A stretch of DNA of 64,000 bases from Clostridium_S neuense (GCF_045310695.1 NZ_JBJIAA010000014.1:1-64000); one strand, 5' to 3'; positions 43,723 through 53,022 are shown, counted from the first letter of the stretch. Numbers and translations: made by a program. Notes: generated by a model not told the origin, from the letters alone.

Positions 43723-46224
43723 CTACATACCAATTAAATCAAACTTTTCACAGGAAACTACAATGTCAAAATCATTTTTTATAGATTTTTTACATTTTAA
43801 TAAAATTGTCCTATCTGACAAATCGTAATACCATCCCTGTTCAGACTTTTCAAATGAAGTCTTATTAAGGAAACGCGGTATATTTTCACCATCTACTGTA
43901 ACCCAGTATGCCCCTTTCTCCTTGCTTATAAGCTGAACTTTAAGATTTGATATTTCATTTTCATAACTTCCAGTTGTTTTAAATGAAATTTGTTTACGTG
44001 CCTTACCACTCACCTTAATTTCGGTATATTGATATACCCCTTTTTCAAAATCATTGCTTACACCATCATCATCATATAAGTAAAAACTACTATCGCCTTC
44101 TGCACCAATCAGAATATTTAAATTTTTCATTTTATCGGTTGTAATATGTTTTACATCTTCACTTGTTACAAAAATCCCACTACCACGAAGGAACATAGGA
44201 ATACTATTAAGTGTAACTGGGATTTCAATTACCTGTCCACCTTCGTATTCATGCATATTATCATTCATATCATACCATTTGCAGCCTTTTGGCAAATAAA
44301 GCTTTCTTGAAACTGCTCCTTTTTCAACTACATTTGCCACTAAAACTGATGATCCAAACATAAATGTACTATATTTATCCTCATAACAATTGATATCATC
44401 CTGAAATTCCATAAGCAATGGCCTCATTATTGGCTTACCAGTAATATGTGCCTCATACATTAAAGAATATAAATATGGAAGCATTCTGTAACGCTGAGTA
44501 TATGCATTGCGTACAAATTCATTATACTCTTCATACATCCAAGGCTGAGTAACAGTATTATCATTATTAGCTGAATTAATGCAAAATCTTGGTTGAAATA
44601 TACCATTCTGTATCCATCTTAAAAGAAGTTCACCTTCAGGAGCACCTCCTGCAAAGCCTCCTATATCACAGCCATTATTTGCAACTCCAGATAACCCCAT
44701 ACCCATAATTGTGTCTATATTAAATTTTAATGTACGCCAATCAGTTAGATTATCTCCTCCCCAAGTTTGAGCATATCGCTGAACTCCAGCAAATCCAGCA
44801 CGATTTATAATATATGGACGGCAATTAGGATACATTTCAGAAACAGCCTTTTTTGCAGTATATGCCATCATATTTGAATGCATAATTTTAAGCTCTGCCA
44901 TAGTTCCTTTTCCACCATCAAAATCGCATATAGCATTACGGTCTTCAACACCATCGTATTCACAATTATCATTCCATACAGTTGTTACTCCCTTGCTTAA
45001 TATAGTTTTCTTAAGTAAAGTTTTCCATATTTCTCTTCCTGATGGTTTAGTAAAATCTATAAATCTTCCTATGCCACCCCACCAGCGACCCAAATAATCT
45101 TTATTACCATCTGGATCTTTAATAAATGCAGCTGCCTTTTCAAACTCATCCTTATAAGGATGGTTAGGCAAAATACCAGGCTTCAAATTTGGAATTACAT
45201 TAATACCTTTTTCATTCATATTTTTTACGAATCCATCAGGATCAGGGAATCTTTTTTTATTCCAGTTAAATGTATATCTTAAATTATCCTTTTCTCCCGA
45301 TGAATAACCAGAGGCTACTTTAAAATTATCTATATACATTTTTTCTTCAAAATACTTTTCAATGACTTCATATATTTCCTTATCACAATCTTTTTCAAGT
45401 TCAGCATAATACATTGTAGAAGCAGTATATCCAAGACTCTGTTTAGGCGGCATAGCCTGTCTTCCTGTAAGCTTTGTGTAATTATCTAGAACCTCACTAA
45501 CTGTTGGTCCATTAATGAAGAATAAGTCAATATCTCCTCCATCAGCCTCATAATAACTATAACGTGCCCAATATCCACTAATTTCATTTCCCATATCAAA
45601 AGTTGAATCGTAGGAATTATGATAGAATAAGCCTAAAGCATGTTTATTATTATTGTTTAATTTTATATAAAACGGAATATGCTTATACATAGGATCACCA
45701 AACTCTGGATCATGTCCGATCGCATCCTTAGGAGACATACGCATTCTTCTACCTAATTTATCTAAAGTTCCAGTTTTCTCGCCAAATCCATAAAAGTGAT
45801 CATTTTGTGGATCTATTTGATTGTAATGAAAAATTCTGCCTATGTGATCACGCTCAAAGGCTCTTTCATGAATATCATTATATAATTTTTCTCCATTTAA
45901 TTTGTAGATAGAAAAGTATAACGGTGATTTAGTCATAACGAGTTTTAATGTTTTTGTGCAAAATGTAATTTCTGTTTCTGTTTCTTCAAACGGAATATCT
46001 AATGCATTTATTCTCTTACGTTCTTCATGAAATAAATGATCTAAACGATCCTCCCACGCTGTCATAACTAATGTATAAGATTCTTCTTCCCACCTTTTAT
46101 CAAAAGATACTCTCACACGTATAATATCATCCGTCATAAAAATAATTTTTATATCTGCTGAATCACCTTTAACATAATAGCCATTTTCAATCTTTTTCAT
46201 TGACAAAAACTTTTTTAATAACAT
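43723..46224 (-). CDS. GH31 alpha-glycosidase (second paralogue)
   Basis: 833 residues, cytosolic. Same architecture as the 40365 gene, with nucleophile Asp in TTVWNDNCEYD and acid/base Asp in TWGGDNLTDWRTLKF, and with MGLSGVANNGCDIGGFAGG. Nearby substrate loops differ from the first paralogue, so the two may prefer different linkages. GGTGGAG four bases before the ATG at 46224 sets the start. The gene is 83 bases after the symporter gene, so both serve one uptake pathway. A family A relic lies just upstream of the ribosome site. Confidence 0.9.
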   Translation of the reverse strand: MLLKKFLSMKKIENGYYVKGDSADIKIIFMTDDIIRVRVSFDKRWEEESYTLVMTAWEDRLDHLFHEERKRINALDIPFEETETEITFCTKTLKLVMTKSPLYFSIYKLNGEKLYNDIHERAFERDHIGRIFHYNQIDPQNDHFYGFGEKTGTLDKLGRRMRMSPKDAIGHDPEFGDPMYKHIPFYIKLNNNNKHALGLFYHNSYDSTFDMGNEISGYWARYSYYEADGGDIDLFFINGPTVSEVLDNYTKLTGRQAMPPKQSLGYTASTMYYAELEKDCDKEIYEVIEKYFEEKMYIDNFKVASGYSSGEKDNLRYTFNWNKKRFPDPDGFVKNMNEKGINVIPNLKPGILPNHPYKDEFEKAAAFIKDPDGNKDYLGRWWGGIGRFIDFTKPSGREIWKTLLKKTILSKGVTTVWNDNCEYDGVEDRNAICDFDGGKGTMAELKIMHSNMMAYTAKKAVSEMYPNCRPYIINRAGFAGVQRYAQTWGGDNLTDWRTLKFNIDTIMGMGLSGVANNGCDIGGFAGGAPEGELLLRWIQNGIFQPRFCINSANNDNTVTQPWMYEEYNEFVRNAYTQRYRMLPYLYSLMYEAHITGKPIMRPLLMEFQDDINCYEDKYSTFMFGSSVLVANVVEKGAVSRKLYLPKGCKWYDMNDNMHEYEGGQVIEIPVTLNSIPMFLRGSGIFVTSEDVKHITTDKMKNLNILIGAEGDSSFYLYDDDGVSNDFEKGVYQYTEIKVSGKARKQISFKTTGSYENEISNLKVQLISKEKGAYWVTVDGENIPRFLNKTSFEKSEQGWYYDLSDRTILLKCKKSIKNDFDIVVSCEKFDLIGM

Positions 46225-46245
46225 AAAACTCCACCCTTTCAATCT

Positions 46246-46272
46246 TATAGATAAACCATTTCAACTTCATAC
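46246..46272 (-). repeat. Family A repeat, right-end fragment
   Basis: Minus strand: GAAGTTGAAATGGTTTATCT, then ATAAG, matching the right end of the deleted copy at 18919. It ends about 12 bases before the ribosome site of the GH31 gene. Confidence 0.6.
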
Positions 46273-46307
46273 TATATTAACTTCTAAGTTTTTTATTTAA
46301 AATTATC

Positions 46308-47822
46308 TTATGACTCAATTTCCTGCCATATATCTTCATATTTATAACCAGTTAATTCTTCAATAACTTTACTTGTATCAGTATCAACATCTTTTTTAGA
46401 ACCTCCGGCTTTAAGACGCTCTAATTCATTCTTAATAACACTGTGAGTCTTTTTATTCAATTTAAAGGTCAATGCAAATAATAAAGCAAGTAAAATGAGT
46501 ATGCCAGTTCCAAATACAAGAATGTATGTAATGGCATTTTGTACTTCAATTGACTGTGTTGCTTTACCTTTTATATATCCACTTGAATTCAATATAATTC
46601 CTACAAAGAATGTAGCAACTGCAACTGTTGATTTACGAACAAATGTCATGACCGCAGCATAAATTCCTGCTCTATGTTGTCTTGTAATGATTTCATCTAA
46701 ATCAGGTATCAGGGGAAATACATTCCACGGAGCAAAAGTTAATATTGAAAGACCAATATTATAAACAAATCCTATTGCAAACAATAAAACAGTTATGTTA
46801 CTAGGTTTAATTGAAAACAACATGTAAAACCCTGCTAGTGAAATTAATACAATAGTAAATGAAACAGTATATAACCATCTAGGGCCAAATTTAATCATTA
46901 AAAATCCTGAAATAAATATTATCAGTGGTCCAATAAGACTTAAAGACAAAACATTTGCTGCAGTTGTTGCACTGACGGATAATACATAAACACAGAAATA
47001 TGCAAATACTGCATTAAATGTATCCTTGGCAGTAAATGAAAGTAAATAAATAGCTAAATGTTTACGAAAAGTCTTTAACTTTAATGTAGAAATATAAATT
47101 TTTAATTGATTTAATATAAAATTCCCCTTTTCTTTTTTACTTCTTTCATTGATTTCATTAATCATTTCCTCTGTAACAGGACGTTCCCAGGTTGATTTAT
47201 ACGATATGAATATACAAACAGCATAAATACATGAAAAAACTATTCCATTAATTAAAAATGATGAAGCATTATTTTGTCCCATATATTTAAAAAGCTGACC
47301 TGGAATAAAAGTAGCTAAGAAACTACCTATAGAGGATATAATCAATCTTGTAGAAGATAATTTTGTACGCTTATCATAATCATTAGTCATCTCTGTTGGC
47401 AGTGTCTCCCAAGGAATTAATACCATTGCAGCAATTATTTCAAAAAGCAAATAAGAAGTTAAATAGTACCAATAGTTCATTTTTGCTATCCATATTAACG
47501 AAAATTCTAAAATTAGAGGTATACCTATTAATAAGAAAAAATGCCTGCGTCCAAAAAGTTTTCCTAGTTTTGTTTTATAAAAATTATCTGTTAATCCTCC
47601 CATTATTAAACTAGTAACAGCATCTACTATCCTCGCTATAGCAATAATCGAAGCTGCTTGTACTGCATTGAGCCCAGCAAATGTAGTATAGAAAAACAAT
47701 AACCAAGCACCTATAATGGTAAAAGCTCCTCCACCCATCATGTCAACTACGCCAAAACCTATTGACCTAAGTACTGTAATTTTTCTTGGTTTATATACAT
47801 TAGAAATTTTTTCTTTTTCCAT
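46308..47822 (-). CDS. GPH-family sugar:cation symporter
   Basis: 504 residues with about twelve membrane spans. Family features: GFGVVDMMGGGAFTIIGAWL near the N-terminus, DAVTSLIMGGLTDNF (typical GPH loop) and GKLFGRRHFFLLIGIPLIL. It imports a glycoside with a sodium ion or proton. With the two GH31 enzymes downstream the cargo is probably an alpha-linked oligosaccharide such as isoprimeverose or an alpha-glucoside. The start at 47822 follows GGAAGGTGG. A palindromic operator-like site lies about 200 bases upstream. Confidence 0.88.
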   Translation of the reverse strand: MEKEKISNVYKPRKITVLRSIGFGVVDMMGGGAFTIIGAWLLFFYTTFAGLNAVQAASIIAIARIVDAVTSLIMGGLTDNFYKTKLGKLFGRRHFFLLIGIPLILEFSLIWIAKMNYWYYLTSYLLFEIIAAMVLIPWETLPTEMTNDYDKRTKLSSTRLIISSIGSFLATFIPGQLFKYMGQNNASSFLINGIVFSCIYAVCIFISYKSTWERPVTEEMINEINERSKKEKGNFILNQLKIYISTLKLKTFRKHLAIYLLSFTAKDTFNAVFAYFCVYVLSVSATTAANVLSLSLIGPLIIFISGFLMIKFGPRWLYTVSFTIVLISLAGFYMLFSIKPSNITVLLFAIGFVYNIGLSILTFAPWNVFPLIPDLDEIITRQHRAGIYAAVMTFVRKSTVAVATFFVGIILNSSGYIKGKATQSIEVQNAITYILVFGTGILILLALLFALTFKLNKKTHSVIKNELERLKAGGSKKDVDTDTSKVIEELTGYKYEDIWQEIES

Positions 47823-48024
47823 AATTTCCACCTTCCCTATAATCATTAAACTCTTTATTTTCTTAAAATTAGGTAACAAAAAATTCTTAGACTGGGTTAA
47901 ACCTTTACATCTATCTTAAAAAATATGAAATACATTTAGTAATTACGTTTTTTTCATACTACGCCTCCTTTTTACTTGCTAACCTTATACTGTTTTAAGG
48001 ATTATAAACAAACTTTTTTCTTCC

Positions 48025-48064
48025 TTAATCGTAACTACCATACTTGTATGGTAACTAAGATTAA
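48025..48064. promoter_or_regulatory. Candidate operator upstream of the sugar symporter operon
   Basis: TTAATCGTAACTACCATAC, two T residues, then GTATGGTAACTAAGATTAA: a 40-bp palindrome with only three mismatched pairs, centred at 48044/48045. It has no adjacent T-run on the coding strand, so it looks like a protein-binding site. TATAAT follows about 20 bases downstream on the minus strand. Confidence 0.55.
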
Positions 48065-48129
48065 AAAAAATAATATATTTCTCGCTTCAAATCTAAAGTA
48101 GTTTTGCAAATAATTTTTTCCAAAATTAT

Positions 48130-48230
48130 AGCCACATAAAACTACACTTATACAATATCTTGTTAATATGTACAAGTCTAAAATTTTTTACAAAATATAT
48201 ATTTTGTAAAAAACGTAGTTTTATGTGGCT
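48130..48230. repeat. Three-way-junction-like inverted repeat
   Basis: Perfect 16-bp arms AGCCACATAAAACTAC (48130-48145) and GTAGTTTTATGTGGCT (48215-48230) enclose two further hairpins: ACTTATAC and GTACAAGT (about 48146-48178), and a perfect palindrome TTTTTTACAAAATAT/ATATTTTGTAAAAAA (48184-48213). No gene is visible in 47880-48379 apart from this and the operator-like site. Confidence 0.8.
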
Positions 48231-48379
48231 GTATCTCTCATTCTCTTAGCCTAAATATTAAATTTTCTAATTTGTAATCGTATTCTTAGTATTACATATT
48301 TATTTCATGATGTCAAGTTACAATATGGTTATAATTTTCCAAAAATGAAAAGCTTTTATTAAAGTCATGTTGGATGCAC

Positions 48380-48718
48380 CTATTTCCAATTACTCCATGC
48401 ATCCGGATTATATCCAACTGTTGCTTCTCTGCCGTTTCTAACTATTGGTGTAACATATACTTCAGGATTATTTAATAGTATTTCTTCTTTAACTGAATCA
48501 GCTCTTATTTTATCAAGATTTAAAGCTTTATATTTTTTTGCCTTAGTATTTATTAAATTATTTAAGCCAATAGCAGCTTTAACACTAGCTAGTTCACCTT
48601 TACTTAATGCTTTTTCTTTTAAATCTATAAATTGATACTTTATTTTTCTTTCCTTAAAATATCTTTCTGCTTTTTTTGTATCAAAACATTTTTTAGTTCC
48701 GAAAATTTGAATGTTCAA
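48380..48718 (-). CDS. ArsC/Spx-family thioredoxin-fold protein
   Basis: 112 residues. The N-terminal IFGTKKCFDTKKAERYFKER holds the single conserved Cys near residue 11, and the body keeps FIDLKEKALSKGEL and the PIVRNGREATVGY arginine region. Only one cysteine is present, as in Spx or YffB-like relatives. It may be an arsenate-reductase-like enzyme or a redox regulator that binds RNA polymerase; the sequence alone does not decide. The ATG follows GAGGGTGAT. Confidence 0.85.
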   Translation of the reverse strand: MNIQIFGTKKCFDTKKAERYFKERKIKYQFIDLKEKALSKGELASVKAAIGLNNLINTKAKKYKALNLDKIRADSVKEEILLNNPEVYVTPIVRNGREATVGYNPDAWSNWK

Positions 48719-48841
48719 AAAATCACCCTCTACAGTTATATTATATATATAAATACCGCTTACAGTAAACTCAAAAATTTGGTAAATATATATATAATTA
48801 ATGTTATAATTATTACATATATAGTTAAACTACAAACTATT

Positions 48842-48914
48842 TATGCACCATAATGCCGAGAAGACAGCATTTTGGTACAAATAAATTTCAAGTTTCAGAG
48901 TAGTTTATCTTTAT
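48842..48914 (-). repeat. Family A repeat, truncated copy
   Basis: Minus strand: AAAGATAAACTACTCTGAAA, CTTGAAATTTATTTGTACCA, then AAATGCTGTCTTC and GGCATTATGGTGCAT, matching the left 70 bp of the copy at 26148. The right end is missing. It lies about 55 bases upstream of the M50 protease gene. Confidence 0.8.
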
Positions 48915-48969
48915 AATTATAATTTAAAATAAAAACATTTCAAAATATAATTATTTTTAGGAGTTAAAA

Positions 48970-49698
48970 ATGCTAATTATTAATTTTATATTGACTTCAA
49001 TATTATGCTATTTCATTTCTGGTATAGTGCATGAACTAGGACATATTATTGTAGGTCTAATTAATGGATGGAAGTTTTATTTATTAATCGTTGGGCCTTT
49101 AGGAATAACAAGAAATGAACATAATAGCATAAAATTTTACTTTGAAAAGCATGCTGCTATGTGGGGTGGTGTTAGCTGTACTTTACCTAAAGAAGCTAAT
49201 GAAAATAATATAAAGATATGGTCAAAGGTTTTATTAGGTGGCCCCTTAGCTTCAATAATTATGGGGATTATTTTTCTGCCTTTAAGTATCATTACAAAGA
49301 ATATAGTGTTTCTACTATTAGGGGCAATGCCATTAGGAATGGGAATCATTTGTATTCTCCCACTTCCTTTAAAAACAGGTATCCTATATACTGATGGTGG
49401 AAGATGGAGCAGACTGCATAAAGGTGGACAAGAAGCAGCTGAGGAAATAGCTTTATTTAAATTAACTGAAAATCAAATTATATGCAGGGATTTTTCAAAA
49501 ATTGATTTAAATAGCATTGAATCACTTTTAAAGTCAAACGATATTGTAATTAATTATTATGGATATTATTATAAATTCCAATATTACAAAGCAACCTCTA
49601 ATAAAGAAAAGATGGAGTTAGTTATTGCAAAAATGGAAAATATAAAAGATAAAGTACCAGCTCTTATTGTTAAAGATTGTAATATAGATAAGACGTGA
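48970..49698 (+). CDS. M50-family membrane metalloprotease
   Basis: 242 residues. HELGHIIVGLINGWKFY near residue 22 provides the zinc-binding His-Glu-His motif. Further spans (LLGGPLASIIMGIIFLPLSI and IVFLLLGAMPLGMGIICILP) follow, then TDGGRWSRLHKGG, where the aspartate is the third zinc ligand as in site-2 proteases. The C-terminal 90 residues are soluble and helical. The substrate is unknown. GGAG lies 8 bases before the ATG. The degenerate protein at 30757 is a distant relative. Confidence 0.82.
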   Translation: MLIINFILTSILCYFISGIVHELGHIIVGLINGWKFYLLIVGPLGITRNEHNSIKFYFEKHAAMWGGVSCTLPKEANENNIKIWSKVLLGGPLASIIMGIIFLPLSIITKNIVFLLLGAMPLGMGIICILPLPLKTGILYTDGGRWSRLHKGGQEAAEEIALFKLTENQIICRDFSKIDLNSIESLLKSNDIVINYYGYYYKFQYYKATSNKEKMELVIAKMENIKDKVPALIVKDCNIDKT

Positions 49699-49836
49699 TT
49701 TTCATTAAAAATCATTTAAAGAAAGTCAAAATGGCTTTCTTTAAAATTTATTTTTTATATAATTTGATGCATTTTTATATTGAGATGAATCTGAATGTTT
49801 TGAATTATATATTTCAACAACTTTATCATGTAACCC

Positions 49837-50073
49837 TTACTCCTTCGTTTTCTTTATTGGTTCTATAACTTCTGCATCTACTTCATTGTCTGACGCATCA
49901 GCTATAAGCCAGCTATCTTTTTGCTCTTCATTCTTAGCTCCATCATTTGTTTCCATACTTAGTTTATTACATATAATTACTAGCTTTCTTCCTAACAATG
50001 CAAAAATGGTTAGAATTATTACTATGATTAATATTATACCTAAAACTATACTTATAATATGAATTTTCCTCAT
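49837..50073 (-). CDS. Small single-span membrane protein
   Basis: 78 residues, unrecognised. One N-terminal span (IHIISIVLGIILIIVIILTI) is followed by an acidic tail (WLIADASDNEVDAEVIEPI). GGAGGG seven bases before the ATG is a good ribosome site. It stands alone. The T-rich region around 50110-50148 upstream contains an AATAAAACTA/TAGTTTTATT hairpin. Confidence 0.6.
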   Translation of the reverse strand: MRKIHIISIVLGIILIIVIILTIFALLGRKLVIICNKLSMETNDGAKNEEQKDSWLIADASDNEVDAEVIEPIKKTKE

Positions 50074-50109
50074 TATATCCCTCCCCTATCCATACAATTA
50101 AAAGTAAAA

Positions 50110-50150
50110 AAATAAAACTACGAATTACAAAATCATAGTTTTATTTATAT
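50110..50150 (-). terminator. Hairpin downstream of hutH
   Basis: AATAAAACTA and TAGTTTTATT pair across about 14 bases. The minus-strand side has a weak T-rich flank. It is the best candidate end for hutH transcription. Positions 50151-50376 hold only this region's AT-rich sequence and the repeat fragment below. Confidence 0.5.
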
Positions 50151-50300
50151 ATTAAAGATATTATACTATATTTTAATTTATTTTACAATTAAATCCATAC
50201 AATATATTCTTATCCAATTTATTACTAAAAATCAATGAAAATATACATATTGAATTTGGGCATAAGTCCATGTGATTGATGAACAAAATCTTATGCACTT

Positions 50301-50370
50301 TATAAAATTCCGTAGGTAAAGAAGAATTTTTCCTTGCACTACCGTGGGAGCGAATCATTGTTATTTCACA
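50301..50370 (-). repeat. Family B repeat, tail and arm fragment, reverse orientation
   Basis: Minus strand: AAATAACAATG, CGCTCCCACGGTAGTGCAAG, GAAAAATTC and ACCTACGGAATTTT. This is the last part of the right arm plus the tail. The left arm and core are missing. It begins within a few bases after the hutH stop codon. Confidence 0.75.
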
Positions 50371-50376
50371 TTATTT

Positions 50377-51909
50377 TTAGATTATAATATTAACTTTTTC
50401 GTCACTCTCAACATTCTTAACAATTTCCCCACTTGTTATCATATCCGTAACCTTATCAAGCTCTTTGTACATTACCTTATCTTCTTTAATATAATCAACT
50501 TTTTCTCTTATAGTTTTATATGCAATTGAAGTACCTTCTCCTAATTTTGCTCCTTCTCTAAAATCAACTGCCTGACAAGCTGCCATAAGCTCTGTTGCTA
50601 ACACTCTCTTGGCATTTTCAAGTATTTGTCTTGCCTTTCTTGCTGCAATAGTTCCCATGCTAACATGATCCTCTTGATTTGCTGAAGATGGTATAGAATC
50701 TACGCTTGCTGGATGTGCTAGGACTTTATTTTCTGATACTAAAGAAGCAGCTGCATATTGAGTTATCATAAAACCAGAGTTAAGTCCTCCCTGCTCTGTT
50801 AAAAATGCCGGAAGTCCATTACTAAGCTGTCCATTAACAAGTCTTTCAAGTCTTCTTTCAGATATATTAGCTATTTCAGAAAGAGCAATTCCAAGAAAAT
50901 CAAAGCTTAATGCCATTGGCTGACCGTGGAAATTTCCTCCCGAAATCACATCACCATTCTCAAGAACTATTGGATTATCAGTAACAGAATTTATCTCTAT
51001 TTCAACTCTTTCTTTTACGTAATTGATTGCATCTTTACTTGCTCCATGAACTTGAGGTATACATCTTAAAGCATAAGCATCCTGTACTCTAAGTTCCCCC
51101 TGTCTTGTAGTCAAATTGCTTCCATTTACTAAACTCAAAATGTTTTTTGAAGTATTAATTTGTCCTTGATGAGGTCTAAGCATATCAAGTCTATTATCAA
51201 AAGCATCTGTAATTCCTGTTAACGCTTCAAGACTTAAAGCTGCTGCAATATCACTTACCTTTAAAAGTTCAATAGCATCATAAACTGTAAGTGCTCCAAC
51301 TCCTGTCATTACTTGTGTTCCATTGATTAAAGCAAGTCCCTCTTTTGCAACAAGCTCTACTAGTGAAATCCCTGCTAATTCCATTGCTTTTTTTCCAGGC
51401 ATAACCTCACCTTTATATTCAGCTTCGCCCTCTCCAATCATAGGAAGTACCATGTGTGCAAGCGGTGCTAAATCTCCAGATGCTCCGAGAGAACCTTTTT
51501 CTGGTATTATAGGGTGAACTCCCTTATTAAGCATTTCAATTAAAGTCTCAAGTGTGCTAAGCCTTATTCCAGAAAATCCTTTTGAGAGTGCATTAGCCCT
51601 CAAAAGCATGATTGCCCTTACACTTTCTGTAGGAAGGTTATTTCCTGTACCGCAAGCATGTGAAATTATAAGATTTCTTTGAAGGGTTTTACAATCTTCC
51701 TTAGAAATACTTACATTTGCAAACTTTCCAAAACCAGTTGTAATTCCATATATAGTTTTTTCATTTTCTACTATATCATCAACAATTGCTCTTGATTTTT
51801 CAACCTTCTTTTTAGCTTCATTAGCAAGTTCTACCTTGTAGTTATCTCTAGCAATAAGGGCTAAAGCTTTTAGCGTTAAACTGTTTCCATCAATTAAAAT
51901 AGTATTCAT
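50377..51909 (-). CDS. hutH: Histidine ammonia-lyase
   Basis: 510 residues, the usual length. It deaminates histidine to urocanate. The active site forms the MIO group from the Ala-Ser-Gly in KGSLGASGDLAPLAHM near residue 145. Also present are YGITTGFGKFA and GSNLTTRQGELRVQDAYALR, with NGTQVMTGVGAL. It follows hutP after a leader hairpin that should respond to HutP. No hutU, hutI or formimino-glutamate gene is nearby, so only the first step is encoded here. GGAGG precedes the ATG. Confidence 0.95.
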   Translation of the reverse strand: MNTILIDGNSLTLKALALIARDNYKVELANEAKKKVEKSRAIVDDIVENEKTIYGITTGFGKFANVSISKEDCKTLQRNLIISHACGTGNNLPTESVRAIMLLRANALSKGFSGIRLSTLETLIEMLNKGVHPIIPEKGSLGASGDLAPLAHMVLPMIGEGEAEYKGEVMPGKKAMELAGISLVELVAKEGLALINGTQVMTGVGALTVYDAIELLKVSDIAAALSLEALTGITDAFDNRLDMLRPHQGQINTSKNILSLVNGSNLTTRQGELRVQDAYALRCIPQVHGASKDAINYVKERVEIEINSVTDNPIVLENGDVISGGNFHGQPMALSFDFLGIALSEIANISERRLERLVNGQLSNGLPAFLTEQGGLNSGFMITQYAAASLVSENKVLAHPASVDSIPSSANQEDHVSMGTIAARKARQILENAKRVLATELMAACQAVDFREGAKLGEGTSIAYKTIREKVDYIKEDKVMYKELDKVTDMITSGEIVKNVESDEKVNIII

Positions 51910-51934
51910 ATTATAAATTCCTCCATTTTTTCAT

Positions 51935-51985
51935 ATATTAAAACACAAAAAGAGAGCAAGACTCACCACAATGAATCTTGCCCCC
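51935..51985 (-). promoter_or_regulatory. HutP-type attenuator between hutP and hutH
   Basis: Minus strand: GCAAGATTCA (51981-51972) pairs with TGAGTCTTGC (51965-51956), then CTCTCTTTTTGTGTTTT. The preceding 75 bases are rich in NAG triplets (TAG, CAG, AAG, CAG, CAG between 52045 and 51998), which HutP binds in Bacillus to prevent termination when histidine is present. The position, after hutP and before hutH, is the same as in Bacillus. Confidence 0.8.
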
Positions 51986-52063
51986 TAAAAAAACTATATA
52001 AAATGCACTGCTGCACTTTAAACTCTGAGCACTAAATCACTTAAATAAAATATTAAATTGTAG

Positions 52064-52528
52064 TTAAACGGGATATATACCAAGTCCTATAACTTCATGT
52101 TCATATCCTTTAACAGGTGCACCCATGTTTCCATACAAAACAACCGCTATCCAGCTTCCGTCCTTCACATCTCCAGGAAGTCTTGATCCCTTAACAATCG
52201 TAAATACAAGTCCAGCTGTTCTAAGTACATTTCCAAGACCTATCTGACCACGACAAACACCTTCATATGCCTCTAAAACAGCATGATAAAGTGAATGTTC
52301 TTCTCTATAAATATTTTTTATGAACTTTTCTCTTTTTGCAGCTGTTTCTATGGATGCAAAAATCTTGGAAGAATCCATTGCTCCAACGAATCCTTTAAAA
52401 ACTTTATATCCTTGAGCTTCTGCCTTATTTCTAATCAACTCTTCATCACTATCAGAAGACATGGATAATAACATTGCAACTTTTCCAATGCTTAAAGATT
52501 CAAACAATGTATTCACTTCCCTTATCAT
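52064..52528 (-). CDS. hutP: Hut operon antiterminator HutP
   Basis: 154 residues, close to the Bacillus length. Matches include the GFVGAMDSSKIFASIETAAK region, REEHSLYHAVLEAYEGVCRG with the two metal-binding histidines, GLGNVLRTAGLVFTIVKGSR, and WIAVVLYGNMGAPVKGYEHE, then GLGI with the third His. HutP forms hexamers that bind mRNA in the presence of histidine and magnesium and block terminator formation. It is the first gene of a two-gene unit with hutH and probably controls only that. Confidence 0.95.
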   Translation of the reverse strand: MIREVNTLFESLSIGKVAMLLSMSSDSDEELIRNKAEAQGYKVFKGFVGAMDSSKIFASIETAAKREKFIKNIYREEHSLYHAVLEAYEGVCRGQIGLGNVLRTAGLVFTIVKGSRLPGDVKDGSWIAVVLYGNMGAPVKGYEHEVIGLGIYPV

Positions 52529-52649
52529 TTAAATATTATTAATTTAATACTTAATAACACTATTTTATTATAAATTATTAAATGATCTATTGCAACTAAA
52601 AAACTTATTTTTTCTTTTTTACCCTAAAAGTAAACTTTTAATTACAAAT

Positions 52650-52775
52650 ATGACAAAGGAAGCTGCAAAAGAAAGCACTAAGAATAAGGAAATTTTAATA
52701 ACCATAATTTTAGTAAGTATCGTCTTAATATTGTTTTTTAGCTACATTAATTGCTCTTACGTACAAAACAATTGA
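52650..52775 (+). CDS. Possible small membrane protein cut by a repeat
   Basis: 41 residues from an ATG at 52650 (MTKEAAKESTKNKEILITII, then a membrane span LVSIVLILFFSYINCSY). The stop comes from family B sequence that starts at 52768, so the original C-terminus may have been replaced. No clear ribosome site. The rest of 52529-53180 holds the repeat and the interleaved inverted repeats. Confidence 0.3.
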   Translation: MTKEAAKESTKNKEILITIILVSIVLILFFSYINCSYVQNN

Positions 52776-52926
52776 AATATCTAAGTATTTTACAATTTTT
52801 GATCCAAGATTTATTAGGACTTTTTTAAATCGTTCCTTCAGCATTGTTACTTCGCTCCCACGGTAGTACAATGGAAAAATTCCTCCGTACCTACGGAATT
52901 TTAGGCGTGAATCTTTATAGTACATT
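52768..52926 (+). repeat. Family B repeat, right half
   Basis: CAATTGAAATATCTAAGTAT, TTTACAATTTTTGATCCAAG and ATTTATTAGGACTTTTTTAA run as in the 13736 copy, then TCAGCATTGTTACTTCGCTC, CCACGGTAGTACAATGGAAA and the TCCTCCGTACCTACGGAATT tail. The entire left arm is missing. It is most like the 13736 copy. Confidence 0.88.
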
Positions 52927-53022
52927 ATTTGAACAGTTTATCATTGTTTTTATCTTGAAATCTCGTTATTATGGTATTCTTCATAGGAAATCGGATTATA
53001 GGATGTACATAATATTCCGTTC

